Assembly: GCA_038114465.1 (NCBI GenBank)
Contig: JAYNQW010000013.1
Location: 1-64,000 of the forward strand
Length of the DNA: 64,000 nt
DNA from: CALINB01 sp938045325
Lineage (GTDB): Bacteria; Pseudomonadota; Alphaproteobacteria; Rhodospirillales; CALINB01
Reading direction: 5' to 3'
Position numbers and translations under genes: made by a program. Below, piece after piece: positions 51,911 through 59,742 of the stretch. The notes under the pieces are model-generated. The model searched no databases. It worked only from the letters and a program-made list of their open reading frames with translations, and was not told where the DNA came from. Positions within the stretch are counted from its first letter, which is position 1. Each line of letters starts with the position of its first letter.

Positions 51911-52780
51911 ATGTCAGCAGAATTGAACAAGCGATTGAAAGACCGCCTCGCCAAGCGCGACGCCATGGTTGTGGCGGGGTGTCCGAATGCCTTGACCGCG
52001 CGCCTCGTTGAGGACCTCGGCTACGAGGCGATTTACGTCACCGGCGCAGGCGTGACCAACATGAACCTCGGCATGCCCGATCTCAGCTTTATTACGCTTG
52101 ATATGTTATGCGACGTCACCGCGGCGATGAGCGATTGCACCAACCTGCCGATCATCGTCGACGCCGACACCGGCTTCGGCAACGCGGTCAACACGGAATA
52201 CACGGTGAAGCGCCTCGAGCGCGCCGGCGCGAGCTGCATTCAAATCGAAGATCAGTTGTTCCCGAAAAAGTGCGGTCACTTCGCCGGGAAAGCAGTGGTC
52301 GAAAAAGAAGAATGGCTCAACAAAATCAAAGCCGCGGTCAACGCGCGCAGCGATGAAAACCTGATGATCATGGCGCGCACGGATGCGCGTGCCTGCACCA
52401 GCTTTGAAGACGCCGCCGACCGGGCACGCTCGGCCCATGAGGCGGGCGCGGACTTCCTTTTTGTCGAGGCGCCGCAGTCGCTGGAAGAAATTAAAGAGAT
52501 TCCGAAAATTGCCGATGCCCCCTTCATGATCAACTTGGTCTACGGCGGCAAGACACCGATCCTGAGCCGGGAAGAACTCGCCGAGATGGGTTATGCCATG
52601 ACCTTGTACGCAAATGCCGGTTTGCAATCGGCCGTGCAGGGCATGAATAAAGTGTTGGGGCATATTTTGAAAACCGGCTCCATCGACGGTGTCTTGGATG
52701 ATGTCTGCACTTTTGAAGTGCGGCAAAATACAGTCAATAAACCGTACTACGACGAACTCGAACAGAAATACGCGGAATAA
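51911..52780 (+). CDS. Isocitrate lyase/PEP mutase family lyase (1 of 2)
   Basis: This 289-residue TIM-barrel lyase has the metal-binding TDADTGFGN-like VDADTGFGNAVNTEYTV, IEDQLFPKKCGHFAGKAVV with the lyase-type KKCGH loop, and IMARTDARACTSFEDA. The KKCGH cysteine indicates a C-C lyase (2-methylisocitrate, dimethylmalate or oxaloacetate-type) rather than a PEP mutase. The start is ATG 51911; longer in-frame starts are in the upstream gap. It is followed after 14 bp by an MmgE/PrpD gene, a pairing also seen in methylcitrate clusters. Confidence 0.9.
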   Translation: MSAELNKRLKDRLAKRDAMVVAGCPNALTARLVEDLGYEAIYVTGAGVTNMNLGMPDLSFITLDMLCDVTAAMSDCTNLPIIVDADTGFGNAVNTEYTVKRLERAGASCIQIEDQLFPKKCGHFAGKAVVEKEEWLNKIKAAVNARSDENLMIMARTDARACTSFEDAADRARSAHEAGADFLFVEAPQSLEEIKEIPKIADAPFMINLVYGGKTPILSREELAEMGYAMTLYANAGLQSAVQGMNKVLGHILKTGSIDGVLDDVCTFEVRQNTVNKPYYDELEQKYAE

Positions 52781-52794
52781 GGGGAGAGATCATC

Positions 52795-54201
52795 ATGGTT
52801 AGCCACGCAGCAGCGCGTCCGGAAAATATCTACACCAAAGGCATGGCGCATTTCGCCGCCAACCTGAAATTCGAAGACATTCCCGAGGAGGTCCGCCACC
52901 GTGCGAAGCTTCTCATCCTCGATTCGCTCGGTTGCGGTTTGTATAGCCACGATCTCGAATGGAGCACGATTTTGCGCGAGACCCTCACCGAGATCGACGA
53001 TACGCGCGTCGCCACCGTCTGGGGTACCAAACAAAAACTTTCGGTTGTGCACGCCGCCCTTTGTAACGGCACGCAAATTCAAGGCTTCGAAATCGACGAC
53101 GTGCACCGCGCGGGTGCGCTGCATGTCGGCGCCGTTACCTTGCCGCCGGTGATGGCGGTCGCGGAAATGGGCAAGGGTATGAGCGGCAAGGAGTTTCTCG
53201 CCTCCGCGATTGCCGGTTACGAGCTCGGCCCGCGGGTCGGTTTGTGCATGGGCAAGCAACATCTGGAGCAGGGCTGGCACACGGGCGGTACCATCGGTGT
53301 GTTCTCGGCGGCCGGCGGCGCGATTCGCGCACTCGGCCTCACACCCGACCAAGCCGTGCACGCCATCGGCATGGCCGGCACGCAGGCATCCGCCCTCATG
53401 GCGGCGCAATTCGGTGCCATGGTGAAACGCATGCATGCGGGCAAATCCGCCGAAAGCGGCTTTTACGCGGCGCTTCTTGCGAAGAAAGGCTTTACGGGTA
53501 TCACCGACGTGTTCGAAGCCGAATACGGCGGCTACTGCACGACGCTCTCACGCTCGCTGGATTTGTTTGATCGCACGCAGTTGACCAAAGGCCTCGGCAA
53601 GGACTGGGAGCTGATGCGGATCTTGCTGAAATTTTATTCCTGCGTCGCCAGTAACCACACGACACTGGACGCCATTCAAAACATGCAAGCCAAACATCCG
53701 TTCGGCCCGAACGACGTCGAGAAGATTTTGGTCAAGGGATCGAAATCGACCGTCGAGCACGTCGGTTGGGAATACCGCCCCGATGGCGTGACGGCGTCAC
53801 AACTGAACCTTGGGTTCTGTATCGCGACGTTGTTGATCGAGGGCGAATGCTTCGTCAATCAGTTCTCCGAGGACATCATCGACAATAAGGAACGCATGGA
53901 ACTCGCCAAAGTCGTCGAGTGCATGGAAGACCCGGAAATTACTGATTTGGGTGCCGACATGCGTCACAAAGTGCACGTCGAAGTCACACTCAAGGACGGC
54001 ACGGTCATGAACGACACCGTCGAGAAGGCGCGCGGCAGCGAAGTGAACTTCGCCCCCGAAGAGCAAATCATCGGCAAGTTCAAATCCTTGGCCGCCAAAT
54101 GCCTGTCCGACAGCCAAGCCGATAACTTGGCCAATGCGGTCTTGGACATGGAGAACCTCAAGGACGCCCAAGAGATCACTAAACTGATGACGCCCGCTTA
54201 A
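52795..54201 (+). CDS. MmgE/PrpD family protein (2 of 3)
   Basis: This 468-residue MmgE/PrpD-type protein has the N-domain sequence FEIDDVHRAGALHVGAVTLPPVMAV and GMAGTQASALMAAQFGAMVKRMHAGKSAESG in its core. The first methionine at 52795 has SD GGGGAGA upstream. The protein lies immediately after the lyase, so it probably provides or processes that lyase's substrate (as 2-methylcitrate dehydratase does for methylisocitrate lyase). The exact substrate is unknown. Confidence 0.9.
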   Translation: MVSHAAARPENIYTKGMAHFAANLKFEDIPEEVRHRAKLLILDSLGCGLYSHDLEWSTILRETLTEIDDTRVATVWGTKQKLSVVHAALCNGTQIQGFEIDDVHRAGALHVGAVTLPPVMAVAEMGKGMSGKEFLASAIAGYELGPRVGLCMGKQHLEQGWHTGGTIGVFSAAGGAIRALGLTPDQAVHAIGMAGTQASALMAAQFGAMVKRMHAGKSAESGFYAALLAKKGFTGITDVFEAEYGGYCTTLSRSLDLFDRTQLTKGLGKDWELMRILLKFYSCVASNHTTLDAIQNMQAKHPFGPNDVEKILVKGSKSTVEHVGWEYRPDGVTASQLNLGFCIATLLIEGECFVNQFSEDIIDNKERMELAKVVECMEDPEITDLGADMRHKVHVEVTLKDGTVMNDTVEKARGSEVNFAPEEQIIGKFKSLAAKCLSDSQADNLANAVLDMENLKDAQEITKLMTPA

Positions 54202-54209
54202 AGCGCCGT

Positions 54210-54310
54210 CCCCTCTCCCTAACCCTCCCCGACAAGGGGGGAGGGAATGAAGCGCGAATGACATAAATATTTTCTCCCCCTCGATGGGGGAGGATTAAGG
54301 TGGGGGTGAG
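54210..54310. repeat. Palindromic intergenic repeat of the CCCTCCCC/GGGGGAGG type
   Basis: Two nested G/C-run hairpins (CCTCCCC...AGGGGGGAGG and CTCCCCC...GGGGGAG) are joined by an AT-rich middle. The ends (CCCTCTCCCTAACCCTCCCC and GGGGGAGGATTAAGGTGGGG) are inverted copies. This pattern is a widespread intergenic repeat in Proteobacteria and lies between two convergent genes. Confidence 0.75.
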
Positions 54311-54333
54311 AACGAAAAACTGATGCTGCCAGC

Positions 54334-54954
54334 TTAAGAAAAGTTGCTTTTAAGCGCGCGTTCGCGAAAGCGGTTCATCAGGCTTCTGAATTCCTGACGT
54401 GTCATGCCGTAGTCGGTTATAAAACCTTTTGTATTTGGAACGAATAATCGCCTGAATAAGTGCTTGATAGGATGTTGATCAGTTGAGGGCAGAACGTCGA
54501 ACGTAACTGAATCAATAAAACCAGTAAGGCCCCAGGAATCAGGGTATCTCACACCAGGAAGGATGGCTAAAGGCCAATGACTTATATAATAAATTAAATA
54601 ATTTAGGATTAGGAAAGTATCGTTTGAATCAAATTTTATTGGCCTGCGATTTAAATCTGAAATTTGATCCCATCTATAATATTTCGGTCGGCCAAAAACA
54701 CGGCCAACAGTAAATCCTTTGTATTGAAGGTGGAGAAAATGGCGCTCCATAAACGGCGCCCTCGCGAAGAACGCTGCACAAATTAAAAATACGAAAAGGG
54801 TAATCCAATACCATTCTGGATTGCTGCCTGTGAGGCTGCCCCCAGGCGGGCTAATCAGCATGATTGCGGCGATAACGGCAAAGACGGTCGACCAGCCCCA
54901 AAAATAACTTTTCGTCGGTCGTAAGGTTAGGCTGTGTGGCAGATCGTCTGGCAC
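54334..54954 (-). CDS. Uncharacterised membrane protein (PH-domain-like, STM3941 type)
   Basis: I do not recognise a firm family. The 206-residue protein has two hydrophobic segments (WGWSTVFAVIAAIMLISP and EWYWITLFVFLICAAFFA) followed by a hydrophilic domain (FTVGRVFGRPKYYRWDQISDLNRRPIKF) that looks PH-like. The start is GTG 54954, two bases after the selenoprotein stop, so it may be in that operon. It is more AT-rich than its neighbours. The role is unknown. Confidence 0.6.
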   Translation of the reverse strand: MPDDLPHSLTLRPTKSYFWGWSTVFAVIAAIMLISPPGGSLTGSNPEWYWITLFVFLICAAFFARAPFMERHFLHLQYKGFTVGRVFGRPKYYRWDQISDLNRRPIKFDSNDTFLILNYLIYYISHWPLAILPGVRYPDSWGLTGFIDSVTFDVLPSTDQHPIKHLFRRLFVPNTKGFITDYGMTRQEFRSLMNRFRERALKSNFS

Positions 54955-54956
54955 GC

Positions 54957-55475
54957 TTAGTTTTTCGTCAGCGTTTCCATCACCGGGGTGAACGCCTTAT
55001 CGGCGACGGCTTCGAGCTCTTGCGCCGTCATGCTTTGGATCGGATGTTCGACCCACACGATTTCCGGATCGATGCCGAGGGTTTTCGCTTGGGACGCGGC
55101 GGCCACTTTAAATTCCGTGGTGGCGACGACCATGCCGGGAATGCCGAGTTTGTCGAGGTTGTTGATGTCATGCAAACTGCACGACGTACAGGAGCCTCAA
55201 TCCGCTAAGGCGACGACCGCGACGTCCGCCTCCTTGACAATCGATTGCACGATATCGGGCGCTGCCGGCTTGCTGTTGCTCGCCTTGCGGTAGCGTTTGA
55301 TCTTCATGCCCTGTGCGGTGAACCGGCTTTCCAGGTAATCGATGAATTCATCGCTGCGCTCTTTCGAGATATCCAGCAGCGCGATGGTCTTGCCGTTGAG
55401 ATCGTCCGGCATGGGCACGCTTTTACGCGCGGATGTCGGCGCCTCGCTGGTCGGGTCTCGTAAAACGGTGCTCAT
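54957..55475 (-). CDS. UGSC-motif selenoprotein (selenocysteine encoded by in-frame UGA)
   Basis: This gene must be read through a TGA at 55197-55199. Before it lie 92 codons (MSTVLRDPTSEAPTSARKSV ... KEADVAVVALAD), and after it, in the same frame, 79 codons to a TAA (GSCTSCSLHDINNLDKLGIP ... METLTKN). The joined protein is 172 residues with Sec as residue 93 in D-U-G-S-C-T-S-C-S-L-H-D. This motif defines the known UGSC (seleno)protein family, in which some members have Cys in place of Sec. The U-G-S-C motif is a redox-type site; the reaction is unknown. A SECIS-like stem follows the UGA. The gene upstream in the operon encodes a thioredoxin-like partner. Ordinary gene callers would split this gene in two. 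Confidence 0.92.
55167..55185 (-). promoter_or_regulatory. Bacterial SECIS-like stem-loop for Sec insertion
   Basis: Read on the minus strand, GUCGUGCA-GUU-UGCAUGAC folds into an 8-bp stem (one G-U pair) with a GUU loop. It begins 11 nt after the UGA, so the loop starts about 20 nt downstream. Bacterial SECIS elements are known to have a short stem with a small loop carrying G at one of its first positions, roughly 16-37 nt from the UGA. The stem lies inside the coding region and encodes the T-S-C-S-L-H-D part of the motif. Confidence 0.82.
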
Positions 55476-55511
55476 AATGTATTCCCCGTTGGTTGCGCGT
55501 GAAACAGTCTA

Positions 55512-56948
55512 TCAGAATTCCAAGGTTACCGGTTGGATTTCTTCGCGGTTCCGTCCGCCGCTCCAGCCGCCGATGATCGCCGAGATCTGGCCCGCCGGGC
55601 CGCCGCAGCGCACGACGAGGATGCCATGATCGCGCCAGTATTTGGGCACGTCGCGGTCCGCGTTTTCTTCGCCGATGCCTTCGCCGATGCCTTGCGCGCC
55701 GCGAATGAGGTCCTTGCCGGGCCGGGTGGTGTATTTATGCAGCGCTTCCTCGATTTCCGCGCGGCCCCAGCCGTCCTTTTGGAAAACCCGGTAGTGTTCG
55801 GGCGAGATGGCGAGGATGACATTCGCTTTTTCCGCCAGCTTCGGATGGCCTTCGTTGACGAGCTGCATCGCCATGGAGCGCGCCAGCTCGTCGGCCGTGC
55901 GCGCCTTGTGATCGATGATACCGGTAAGGCCGTGACCGTGATGTAGTGTCACCGCGTTACTGCCCGGCTTGCAGCCGCGCGCGACATGCAGCGGCGTCCA
56001 GTCTTCATCGGTTTCGTCTTCCGGAAAGCAGTAGGTGTACTTGCCCGGATTGCCGAACACGGCGCGATCAATCTCCTGTGGCCGGCCGCCGCCGACATTG
56101 CGCACGATGAGTTGTAGCGCCCTGCCAATCGTGGCATTGGCGCGGTTGCCTTGGCCCAAGCAGTTGCCCTTGGCGTTCATGCCGATGGCCTTGGTGATCG
56201 GCCCGTTCACCACAATCACCGGCCCCGCGAAGTTGAGCGTGCACAGCACCCCGTGCAGGGCGAACTTCGGCAAGAGAGCGGCTTCGAGGCAGGCCAGCAC
56301 GACCGGCATGTATTCCGGTTTACAGCCGGCCATAACCGCATTGATCGCAACCTTTTCCACGGTGCATTCGATCAGGTCCGGCGGCACGATGCCGACGACC
56401 TCGTTCGGGTCGCGGTCCGTGCCTTGCAGCATGCGGATGATGCGGTCGTCCGTCGGCGGCACGATGGGAAGACCGTCGGTCCAGCCCATGTCGAATGCGT
56501 ATTCGACGTCGTCATGCCAATCGCTGATATCATGGCCTTTGGACGTAAAAGTTTTTTCGCCGTAACGCGCTTCAAGCTTTTCGGCGATGAACGGCTCGAT
56601 GCTTTTCGAGCCGCAGCCGGGCTGGTTTTCCGGCAAGCCGTCGCCGAGTTTGTTAATGCCGCTGACCGCTTGCCACTCGTCTCTATTCCATCCAAATGTG
56701 CGCGAGGTTTCCTTGCCGTTCTCGACGCGAATCAGCGTCGGCACGAATTCGATGTCGTGGCGAAAGGATTGCTCCAAGGAGCGGTCGTCGATCACGCCGT
56801 CGAGATTGTCCGGAAATGTCGGGTCGTCTTGGCTGTAAACCGTAAGCGCGCCGGCGTCCGACAATTGTTTAAGCACCGGCTGCACCAACTCGCACGTCGG
56901 GCAATCGCGTTTCACGACCGCAATCAATCCGTCTTGTTGTTTTGGCAT
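55512..56948 (-). CDS. Thioredoxin-like domain fused to a large UGSC-associated domain
   Basis: This 478-residue protein has a thioredoxin-like N-terminal domain (residues 1-90) with the CPTC active site at residues 16-19 (VKRDCPTCELVQPVL) and a cis-Pro in EFVPTLIRV. A large C-terminal domain of unknown function follows (WTDGLPIVPPTDDRIIRML, CKPEYMPVVLACLEAA, GPVIVVNGPITKAIGMN, GNANATIGRAL-like GNRANATIGRALQLIV, and a terminal RCGGPAGQISAIIGGW). The gene is 36 bp upstream of the UGSC selenoprotein gene on the same strand. I infer that it delivers electrons to, or acts with, the selenoprotein. The C-domain's activity is unknown. Confidence 0.78.
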   Translation of the reverse strand: MPKQQDGLIAVVKRDCPTCELVQPVLKQLSDAGALTVYSQDDPTFPDNLDGVIDDRSLEQSFRHDIEFVPTLIRVENGKETSRTFGWNRDEWQAVSGINKLGDGLPENQPGCGSKSIEPFIAEKLEARYGEKTFTSKGHDISDWHDDVEYAFDMGWTDGLPIVPPTDDRIIRMLQGTDRDPNEVVGIVPPDLIECTVEKVAINAVMAGCKPEYMPVVLACLEAALLPKFALHGVLCTLNFAGPVIVVNGPITKAIGMNAKGNCLGQGNRANATIGRALQLIVRNVGGGRPQEIDRAVFGNPGKYTYCFPEDETDEDWTPLHVARGCKPGSNAVTLHHGHGLTGIIDHKARTADELARSMAMQLVNEGHPKLAEKANVILAISPEHYRVFQKDGWGRAEIEEALHKYTTRPGKDLIRGAQGIGEGIGEENADRDVPKYWRDHGILVVRCGGPAGQISAIIGGWSGGRNREEIQPVTLEF

Positions 56949-56986
56949 CGTAGGTCCTCCCGGATGCCGTTATGGCATCGTTATTC

Positions 56987-58483
56987 TTATAATTTAGAAA
57001 ACGCCGCGGCGTTGCGCCCGGCCAGCTGACCGAAGGTCGAGCCGCAGACGAGGCCGGTGCCGGAGGCGTAGTTATTATAATAAATGCCGCCGACGATTTC
57101 GCCCGCGCAGTAAAGCCCGGGGATGACGTGTCCCCATTTGTCCTCGACCTCGGCTTCGGTGGTCGCTTTGAGGCCGCCGAAGCAGAACGTCACGCCGGTG
57201 GTAACCTGGAAGGCCTCGAACGGCGGTTCGTCGAGTTTCTGCGCCCAGTTAGTTTTCTCGATGGCGAGGCCCTTGGTCGCCTTGCCGTCATGCACGGAGG
57301 GATCGAACGGGATGTCGTCCTGGCACGCCGCGTTAAACTCGTGCGCGGTTTTCAGGAACGCTTCCGGGTTCACGCCTTCGAGTTGCGGTGCAAGCTCTTC
57401 CAAGCTGTTGGCCGTCGCCTTAGTGACGCGGGTGACCCGGTATTCGTCGCGCACCAACGGCATCACTTTTTGATCGAGAATTTGCCAGGCGAACTGTTTC
57501 GGCTGTTGCAGCACTTCCGCGCCGTACTTCGCATACGTGAAGCTGTGGAAATCCAGGCCTTCATCCAAGAACCGTTCACCGTTCGCGTTCACCAAAATCG
57601 AAAACGGATAATTATGTTTTTGGAATAGATCGCCCATGGTGATGTCACCGTAGGTCGGCGCGTTCACATCCCATTGCACCGAATGGCATGCCGACCAGTG
57701 ACCGGCCGGCATCGCGCCGATGTCCAGCGCCATGTTGATGCCTTGGCCCATGTTGTAGCGGGTACCGCGCACCTTCGCGAGTTCCCACTTCGGGCCTAAG
57801 TAGCGCACCCGCATTTCCGGGTTGGATTCGAAGCTGCCGCAGGCGAGGATCACGGCCTTGGCTTCGCACTTGATGTATTCCCGGCCGTGGCGGAACACGA
57901 CGCCTTTAACGCGGTCGCCGTCGTAGATGAGTTCCCACGCCGTCGCTTCGTACACCACGGGGATGTTCCGCTCCTCGAGAATTTTATGCCAGGTTTCGAC
58001 CATCTGTGTGCCGCCGCCCCAGACGCAGGCCGCAACGCCGCCGAAAATTTTGATCTTGCCGCCGACGGTGTAAGACTGGCGGCGCAGGTTCAGCGCAAAA
58101 CGCATGCCGTATTCGCGCATACGAATAAGCGACTCGCGGCTTTGGCGCACCAGAATTTCGACCATGTCCGCATCGCAGCGGTAATCGGACATGGTGAACA
58201 AATCATCGAAGTAACGGTCTTCGTCGTAAACGCCGACCTCGACGTTTTTGCGTTCTTCATCGGTGATGTCGACAACCAGCGGTTCCAAATCTTCCATGGT
58301 GGAATAGGGGAAACGCAACGCGCCGCCGGTAAAGGCGGTGTTGCCGCCGCGGTCATCAAGCGGGGCGGATTCCAGCATCAGGACCTTGGCGCCTTCGAGG
58401 TGGGCCGCCATGGCGGCGTTCGAGGCGGCATTGCCCGCGCCGATCACGATGACGTCGATATTTTTCAGGTCCAGATTTGCCAT
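56987..58483 (-). CDS. FAD-dependent dehydrogenase, tricarballylate dehydrogenase/fumarate reductase flavoprotein-like
   Basis: This 498-residue flavoprotein has the FAD Rossmann start VIVIGAGNAASNAAMAAHLEGAKVLMLE, RGGNTAFTGGALRFPY, GERFLDEGLDF, FGGLKATTEAEV, and the terminal GLYCAGEIVGGIYYNNYASGTGLVCGSTFGQLAG. These match the fumarate reductase/succinate dehydrogenase flavoprotein superfamily, TcuA type. A dehydrogenation of a tricarboxylic or substituted succinate-type acid is a reasonable guess. It is the first gene of the row toward the thioredoxin-like protein and the selenoprotein. Confidence 0.87.
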   Translation of the reverse strand: MANLDLKNIDVIVIGAGNAASNAAMAAHLEGAKVLMLESAPLDDRGGNTAFTGGALRFPYSTMEDLEPLVVDITDEERKNVEVGVYDEDRYFDDLFTMSDYRCDADMVEILVRQSRESLIRMREYGMRFALNLRRQSYTVGGKIKIFGGVAACVWGGGTQMVETWHKILEERNIPVVYEATAWELIYDGDRVKGVVFRHGREYIKCEAKAVILACGSFESNPEMRVRYLGPKWELAKVRGTRYNMGQGINMALDIGAMPAGHWSACHSVQWDVNAPTYGDITMGDLFQKHNYPFSILVNANGERFLDEGLDFHSFTYAKYGAEVLQQPKQFAWQILDQKVMPLVRDEYRVTRVTKATANSLEELAPQLEGVNPEAFLKTAHEFNAACQDDIPFDPSVHDGKATKGLAIEKTNWAQKLDEPPFEAFQVTTGVTFCFGGLKATTEAEVEDKWGHVIPGLYCAGEIVGGIYYNNYASGTGLVCGSTFGQLAGRNAAAFSKL

Positions 58484-58627
58484 GGTCTTTCCTCCCGGGG
58501 GTTTTGCTGGCGGCTCAGTGTTGATTTCATTGGTCTTTGGTTAACCCATGCGTCTCGAGTTGGCAAGATCACGCTATTGCCGTAATCTGGCCTCAACCAA
58601 AGCAACTCGATCCAGGGAGTCCATGAC

Positions 58628-59566
58628 ATGGCTAAATCCAAGGCGGCACTTTATCGCGAGTATCTGAAAGAACCGGGGTTGCTTGTCTCGCCCGGTGTTT
58701 ATGACGGCTACAGTGCGAAGCTCGCCGAGCAGGCCGGCTTTAAAGTGATCTCGACCACGGGTGCCGGTATCTCAAACGCATTTTTCGGCCAACCGGACAT
58801 CGGCCTGATGAGCCTGATGGAAAACGTCGATATCTGCCGCATGCTGGTACGCAGTGTGAACATTCCGGTCACGGCGGACGCGGAATCCGGTTACGGCAAT
58901 GTGGTCTCGGTCTATCACGCGATCGAGTACTTCGAAGAAGCCGGTATCGTCGGCGTGAACCTGGAAGATCAAGGCGAAGGCAAGCGTTGCGGTCACATGG
59001 AAGGCAAACAGGTCGTCGACACGCCGTACATGTGCAAAAAAATCGAAGCCGCGTGTAAAGCGCGCAAGGATGAAGACTTTTTGATCATCGCGCGCACGGA
59101 CGCGATTGCCGTCGAAGGCATCGACTCGGCCGTTTACCGTTTGCAGGAATACGTGAAAGCGGGGGCGGCGATGGTGTTCGCGGATGCGGTTGAAACCGAA
59201 GATCAAATCAAGAAGATCGTTGATAATGTTGACGCGCCACTTTCGGTCAATATGGGTTTCGCGATCCGCTCGCGCCCGACCACGCCGCTCATTCCGTTCA
59301 CACGGCTGGAGGAACTCGGTGTGAAACGCGTCTCGTTGGCGCGCATGCTGCCGGCGGCCGCCATCATGGGCATGAAACTCGCGCTCGAACAGATGCAAGA
59401 GGTGCTCAAGACCGGTGAGATGGTGGATCGGAAAGATTTGCTGGTCGGTATCGAGGACATCATGGAACTGATGAACTATCCGAAGATCCGCGGCATCGAA
59501 AAGGAATTCATGCTCGATGAAGAATTCGAACGCCGGTTTAAAAAACCAAAAGCCGCAGCGGAATAA
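58628..59566 (+). CDS. Isocitrate lyase/PEP mutase family lyase (2 of 2)
   Basis: This 312-residue TIM-barrel lyase has VTADAESGYGNVVSVYHAIEYFEEAGIVGVNLEDQ, GEGKRCGHMEGKQVV with the lyase-type KRCGH loop, and IIARTDAIAVEGIDSAV. It is similar in role to the lyase at 51911-52780 but is clearly a separate paralogue (different C-terminal half, KKPKAAAE end). It could cleave a methylisocitrate-like or dimethylmalate-like acid. It is divergent from the flavoprotein gene and followed by the aconitase. Confidence 0.9.
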   Translation: MAKSKAALYREYLKEPGLLVSPGVYDGYSAKLAEQAGFKVISTTGAGISNAFFGQPDIGLMSLMENVDICRMLVRSVNIPVTADAESGYGNVVSVYHAIEYFEEAGIVGVNLEDQGEGKRCGHMEGKQVVDTPYMCKKIEAACKARKDEDFLIIARTDAIAVEGIDSAVYRLQEYVKAGAAMVFADAVETEDQIKKIVDNVDAPLSVNMGFAIRSRPTTPLIPFTRLEELGVKRVSLARMLPAAAIMGMKLALEQMQEVLKTGEMVDRKDLLVGIEDIMELMNYPKIRGIEKEFMLDEEFERRFKKPKAAAE

Positions 59567-59590
59567 AATATTGCGGTTTAATTTTCCCCA

Positions 59591-59714
59591 CCCTTCGAGA
59601 CGCGTCCGCCTAAACAAGGCGCCCGCTTCTCAGGATGAGGAAAAATTATATATCAAACCTCATGCTGAGGAGGCCGCATATTTAAAAATAAGCGGCCGTC
59701 TCGAAGCATGACGG
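59591..59714. repeat. Palindromic intergenic repeat (same family as 39260-39347)
   Basis: CCTTCGAGACGCG, CTTCTCAGGATGAGG, CCTCATGCTGAGGAGGCCGC, GCGGCCGTCTCGAAGCATGA: multiple inverted blocks of the CCTCATNCTGAG / TCTCGAAG type that recur elsewhere in the window. It lies between the lyase and the aconitase genes. Confidence 0.7.
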
Positions 59715-59742
59715 GCCAAAAGTCATAAAAGGGAGGCTTACC

